Assembly (NCBI GenBank): GCA_023663205.1
Contig: JAMPHX010000082.1
Span: 1 to 5,428, forward strand
DNA length: 5,428 nucleotides
Origin: Corallococcus sp.
GTDB lineage: Bacteria > Bacillota > Clostridia > Christensenellales > CAG-314
Direction: 5' to 3'
The notes below the pieces were generated by a model. The model saw only the letters and a program-made list of their open reading frames with translations, was not told the DNA's origin and did not search any database. Position 1 is the first letter of the stretch; the number at the start of each line of letters is the position of its first letter. The translations under genes and the position numbers were made by a program. Of the stretch, positions 4,146 through 5,428 are shown one piece after another.

Positions 4146-4355
4146 ATGAAAATTGATTTAGGAAAGAAACTTAAAGAACTGAGGTCATCTTTAAATTTAA
4201 CACAGCAAGATATCTCGGAAAAATTAAATGTATCACGTGTCAATTACACGAGATATGAGGACGGAAAAGTACGTCCGCCTTACGAAGTTATCATTAGAAT
4301 TGCTGATTTTTACGATATCAGTTTGGATGAATTATTCGACAGAAAACCGTATTGA
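4146..4355 (+). CDS. Cro/CI-family (XRE) helix-turn-helix regulator, 69 aa
   Basis: The product is a single HTH_3-type domain. The helix-turn-helix is LTQQDISEKLNVSRVNYTRY (residues 18-37), followed by the family's E-x-G-x-x-x-P (EDGKVRPP) and the C-terminal LDELF. The length is typical of a minimal Cro-like repressor. Upstream in-frame starts exist (GTG 4068, ATG 4119, ATG 4131), but none has a ribosome site and they would put the promoter and operator motifs inside the coding region, so ATG 4146 with a probable leaderless mRNA is preferred. Self-repression through the GTACA sites is inferred. No partner toxin or phage gene lies next to it; the downstream 31-codon frame is the only close neighbour. 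The DNA-binding assignment is firm; the target and role are unknown. Confidence 0.85.
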   Translation: MKIDLGKKLKELRSSLNLTQQDISEKLNVSRVNYTRYEDGKVRPPYEVIIRIADFYDISLDELFDRKPY

Positions 4356-4357
4356 GC

Positions 4358-4453
4358 ATGATAAAAATGTATTTTGTCGATGAGTTGTATTTGTTTAATA
4401 TTATGTGGTTTTTAAGGGATATTCTCTTGCTGCGATATTTTGAGGCAGTATGA
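4358..4453 (+). CDS. Possible 31-aa hydrophobic peptide
   Basis: An open frame begins 2 nt after the repressor stop and reads MIKMYFVDELYLFNIMWFLR, then DILLLRYFEAV. It is aromatic and hydrophobic and could form one short membrane helix. There is no clear ribosome site and the composition is AT-rich, so it may be chance. If real it would be coupled to the repressor, either as a small membrane peptide or as the relic of a longer C-terminal domain. Confidence 0.2.
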   Translation: MIKMYFVDELYLFNIMWFLRDILLLRYFEAV

Positions 4454-4476
4454 CCTTATTGAAAATCTGCATATTT

Positions 4477-4505
4477 TTGATAAATATATTATATTTCTAT
4501 ACATT
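4477..4505 (+). promoter_or_regulatory. Weak candidate promoter for comFC
   Basis: TTGATA (4477-4482) is followed by overlapping -10-like hexamers, TATACA (4498-4503, 15-bp spacer) and TACATT (4500-4505, 17-bp spacer), 55-60 bp before the gene start. The region is so AT-rich that such matches are expected by chance. Confidence 0.25.
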
Positions 4506-4559
4506 TGAAACAACTGCCGAACATATGACAGCGAAGTGCAAAGTAAATTGAGGCTTTAA

Positions 4560-5315
4560 ATGAATATCAAAAATTTTAAATCAAAATTTGAAAAGTTCGT
4601 AGATAAATTTGCGGACATACTTGCTCCCGTTGATTATTCTTGCATGAGTTGCGGACGGGAAATATTCAATGGATTGGGATTTTGCGATGATTGTTTGAAA
4701 ACAGTAGTATTTAATAATGGCAAGACATGTAGGCGTTGCGGCGTCGGCATTGACGGAGATGAAGACTATTGCGGCAATTGCGCGTTTGATAAAGTATATT
4801 TTGACAAGTCGTATGCCGCATTCAGTTACGAAGGTGCCGTTCAGCATGCAATATTGCAAATGAAATTTAAAGGGCAAGGGCGTTACGCTAAGGTTTTTGC
4901 AAAGTACTTGGCATATCTTGCGGTTAAAAACAATATTCAGTTTGATTTGGTATGTTTCCCTCCGATGAGTGCAAAGTCCAAGCGTGAAAGGACATACAAT
5001 CAATCACAACTATTGGCAAAGTATTTTTGTGACATGATGGATTGCGATAACAAACTTTTAGATGCTTTTATTAAGGTAAAAGAAACCGAACGGCAAGAAG
5101 AACTCAACAAATCCGAGCGAAAACAAAATTTAATTGGTGCATACAAAGTTGTTGCAAATGTAACAGAAAAGCAAGTGCTTATTATCGACGATGTAAAGAC
5201 TACCGGTGCAACGCTTAACGAATGCGCCAAAATTTTGAAACGGAAAGGTGCAACTTCGGTGGTGGGACTAATGGTATCTGCACGTAAAGAAAATATTCCT
5301 TATGAGATTGATTGA
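4560..5315 (+). CDS. comFC: ComF family protein (zinc-ribbon phosphoribosyltransferase-like, competence)
   Basis: The 251-aa product has the full ComFC/GntX layout. Four CxxC pairs lie in the N-terminal part (Cys28/31, 42/45, 57/60, 71/74), consistent with zinc binding. The strand-helix region FSYEGAVQHAILQMKFKGQG (88-107) follows. The family segment KRERTYNQSQLLAK (141-154) comes next, then the PRPP-binding loop VLIIDDVKTTGATL (206-219). Family members act in the cytoplasm in handling incoming single-stranded DNA during natural transformation. Many carriers are not known to be competent. The ATG at 4560 has a GAGG ribosome site (4550-4553, 6-nt spacing). The usual operon partner comFA, a helicase, is not immediately upstream. 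Length and motifs look intact. Confidence 0.9.
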   Translation: MNIKNFKSKFEKFVDKFADILAPVDYSCMSCGREIFNGLGFCDDCLKTVVFNNGKTCRRCGVGIDGDEDYCGNCAFDKVYFDKSYAAFSYEGAVQHAILQMKFKGQGRYAKVFAKYLAYLAVKNNIQFDLVCFPPMSAKSKRERTYNQSQLLAKYFCDMMDCDNKLLDAFIKVKETERQEELNKSERKQNLIGAYKVVANVTEKQVLIIDDVKTTGATLNECAKILKRKGATSVVGLMVSARKENIPYEID

Positions 5316-5428
5316 CAATATTGTATATTGATATGGATTTGAAACCTGTTTGCTGTTTTGTCTTTCGGTTTTCAATGTAAGTTTATTCTTTTATCAAAAA
5401 ACTTAAACGCGAGTGACAAATTTCGGCT
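5316..5428. other. Downstream flank of comFC, no gene seen
   Basis: These 113 bp hold no supported gene. TTGAAACC (5339-5346) can pair with GGTTTTCAA (5367-5375) with one bulged T, but the loop is long and no T-run follows directly, so it is at best a weak terminator. A TTGACA (5312-5317) overlaps the comFC stop but lacks a convincing -10. Confidence 0.35.

Noticed and set aside
4029..5333. 13-nt direct repeat TTGTATATTGATA at 4029-4041 and 5321-5333
   Set aside because: The repeat is short, AT-only except for two G, and lies in AT-rich DNA; no second shared feature around the copies.
1..5428. CRISPR array, rRNA or insertion sequence
   Set aside because: No regularly spaced repeats with unique spacers, no rRNA-like conserved blocks and no transposase frame or IS-type terminal inverted repeats were seen.

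Overview
The window looks like AT-rich chromosomal DNA of a low-GC, Gram-positive-type bacterium (Bacillota, probably a clostridial relative), with the right-hand end of an integrated filamentous-phage-like (inovirus-like) element. The host guess rests on the AT-rich composition, strong AAGGAG-type ribosome sites in part of the window, U-tract terminators, a ComFC-type zinc-ribbon phosphoribosyltransferase and a 3' tRNA remnant resembling Bacillus tRNA-Ile. It is inference; no taxonomic marker gene is present.

Positions 1-2876 are read as prophage, all genes on the + strand. In order: the tail of an upstream gene (about 2-121); a 272-aa protein with a histone-like Lys/Ala/Thr N-terminal half (81-899); a cluster of four hairpins overlapping that gene's 3' end (814-918) followed by a promoter; a 65-aa small protein (995-1192); a Zot/pI-type assembly ATPase (1198-1968), the hallmark gene; a foldable 99-bp spacer (1968-2066); and a 124-aa protein with a strongly acidic tail (2087-2461). 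A gene-free stretch of about 400 bp follows. It holds a 76-nt hairpin with 14-bp perfect outer arms, two more hairpins, a G-rich tract and three TTTGCA motifs about 40 bp apart. It ends in a truncated 3' tRNA end (2852-2876), interpreted as the attachment site, with the original tRNA terminator just beyond (2881-2912). Replication protein, coat proteins and integrase are not seen and would lie to the left.

Positions 2877-5428 are host-like. A gene for an uncharacterised protein with an FHDGYI motif appears split by a -1 frameshift in a T8 tract (2994-3131 and 3131-3679). It is followed by a terminator that nearly duplicates the tRNA terminator exactly 820 bp downstream. Next is a gene-poor region, then a 69-aa Cro/CI-type repressor (4146-4355) that is probably leaderless and has three helically phased GTACA sites over its promoter. 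Last is comFC (4560-5315), with eight zinc-ligand cysteines and a PRPP loop.

The most interesting content is the non-coding architecture of the element: three separate hairpin-rich spacers and terminators pointing the 'wrong' way. Together with the Lys-rich and acidic proteins they suggest a poorly described Gram-positive inovirus. The possible frameshift switch and the phased operator are also notable.
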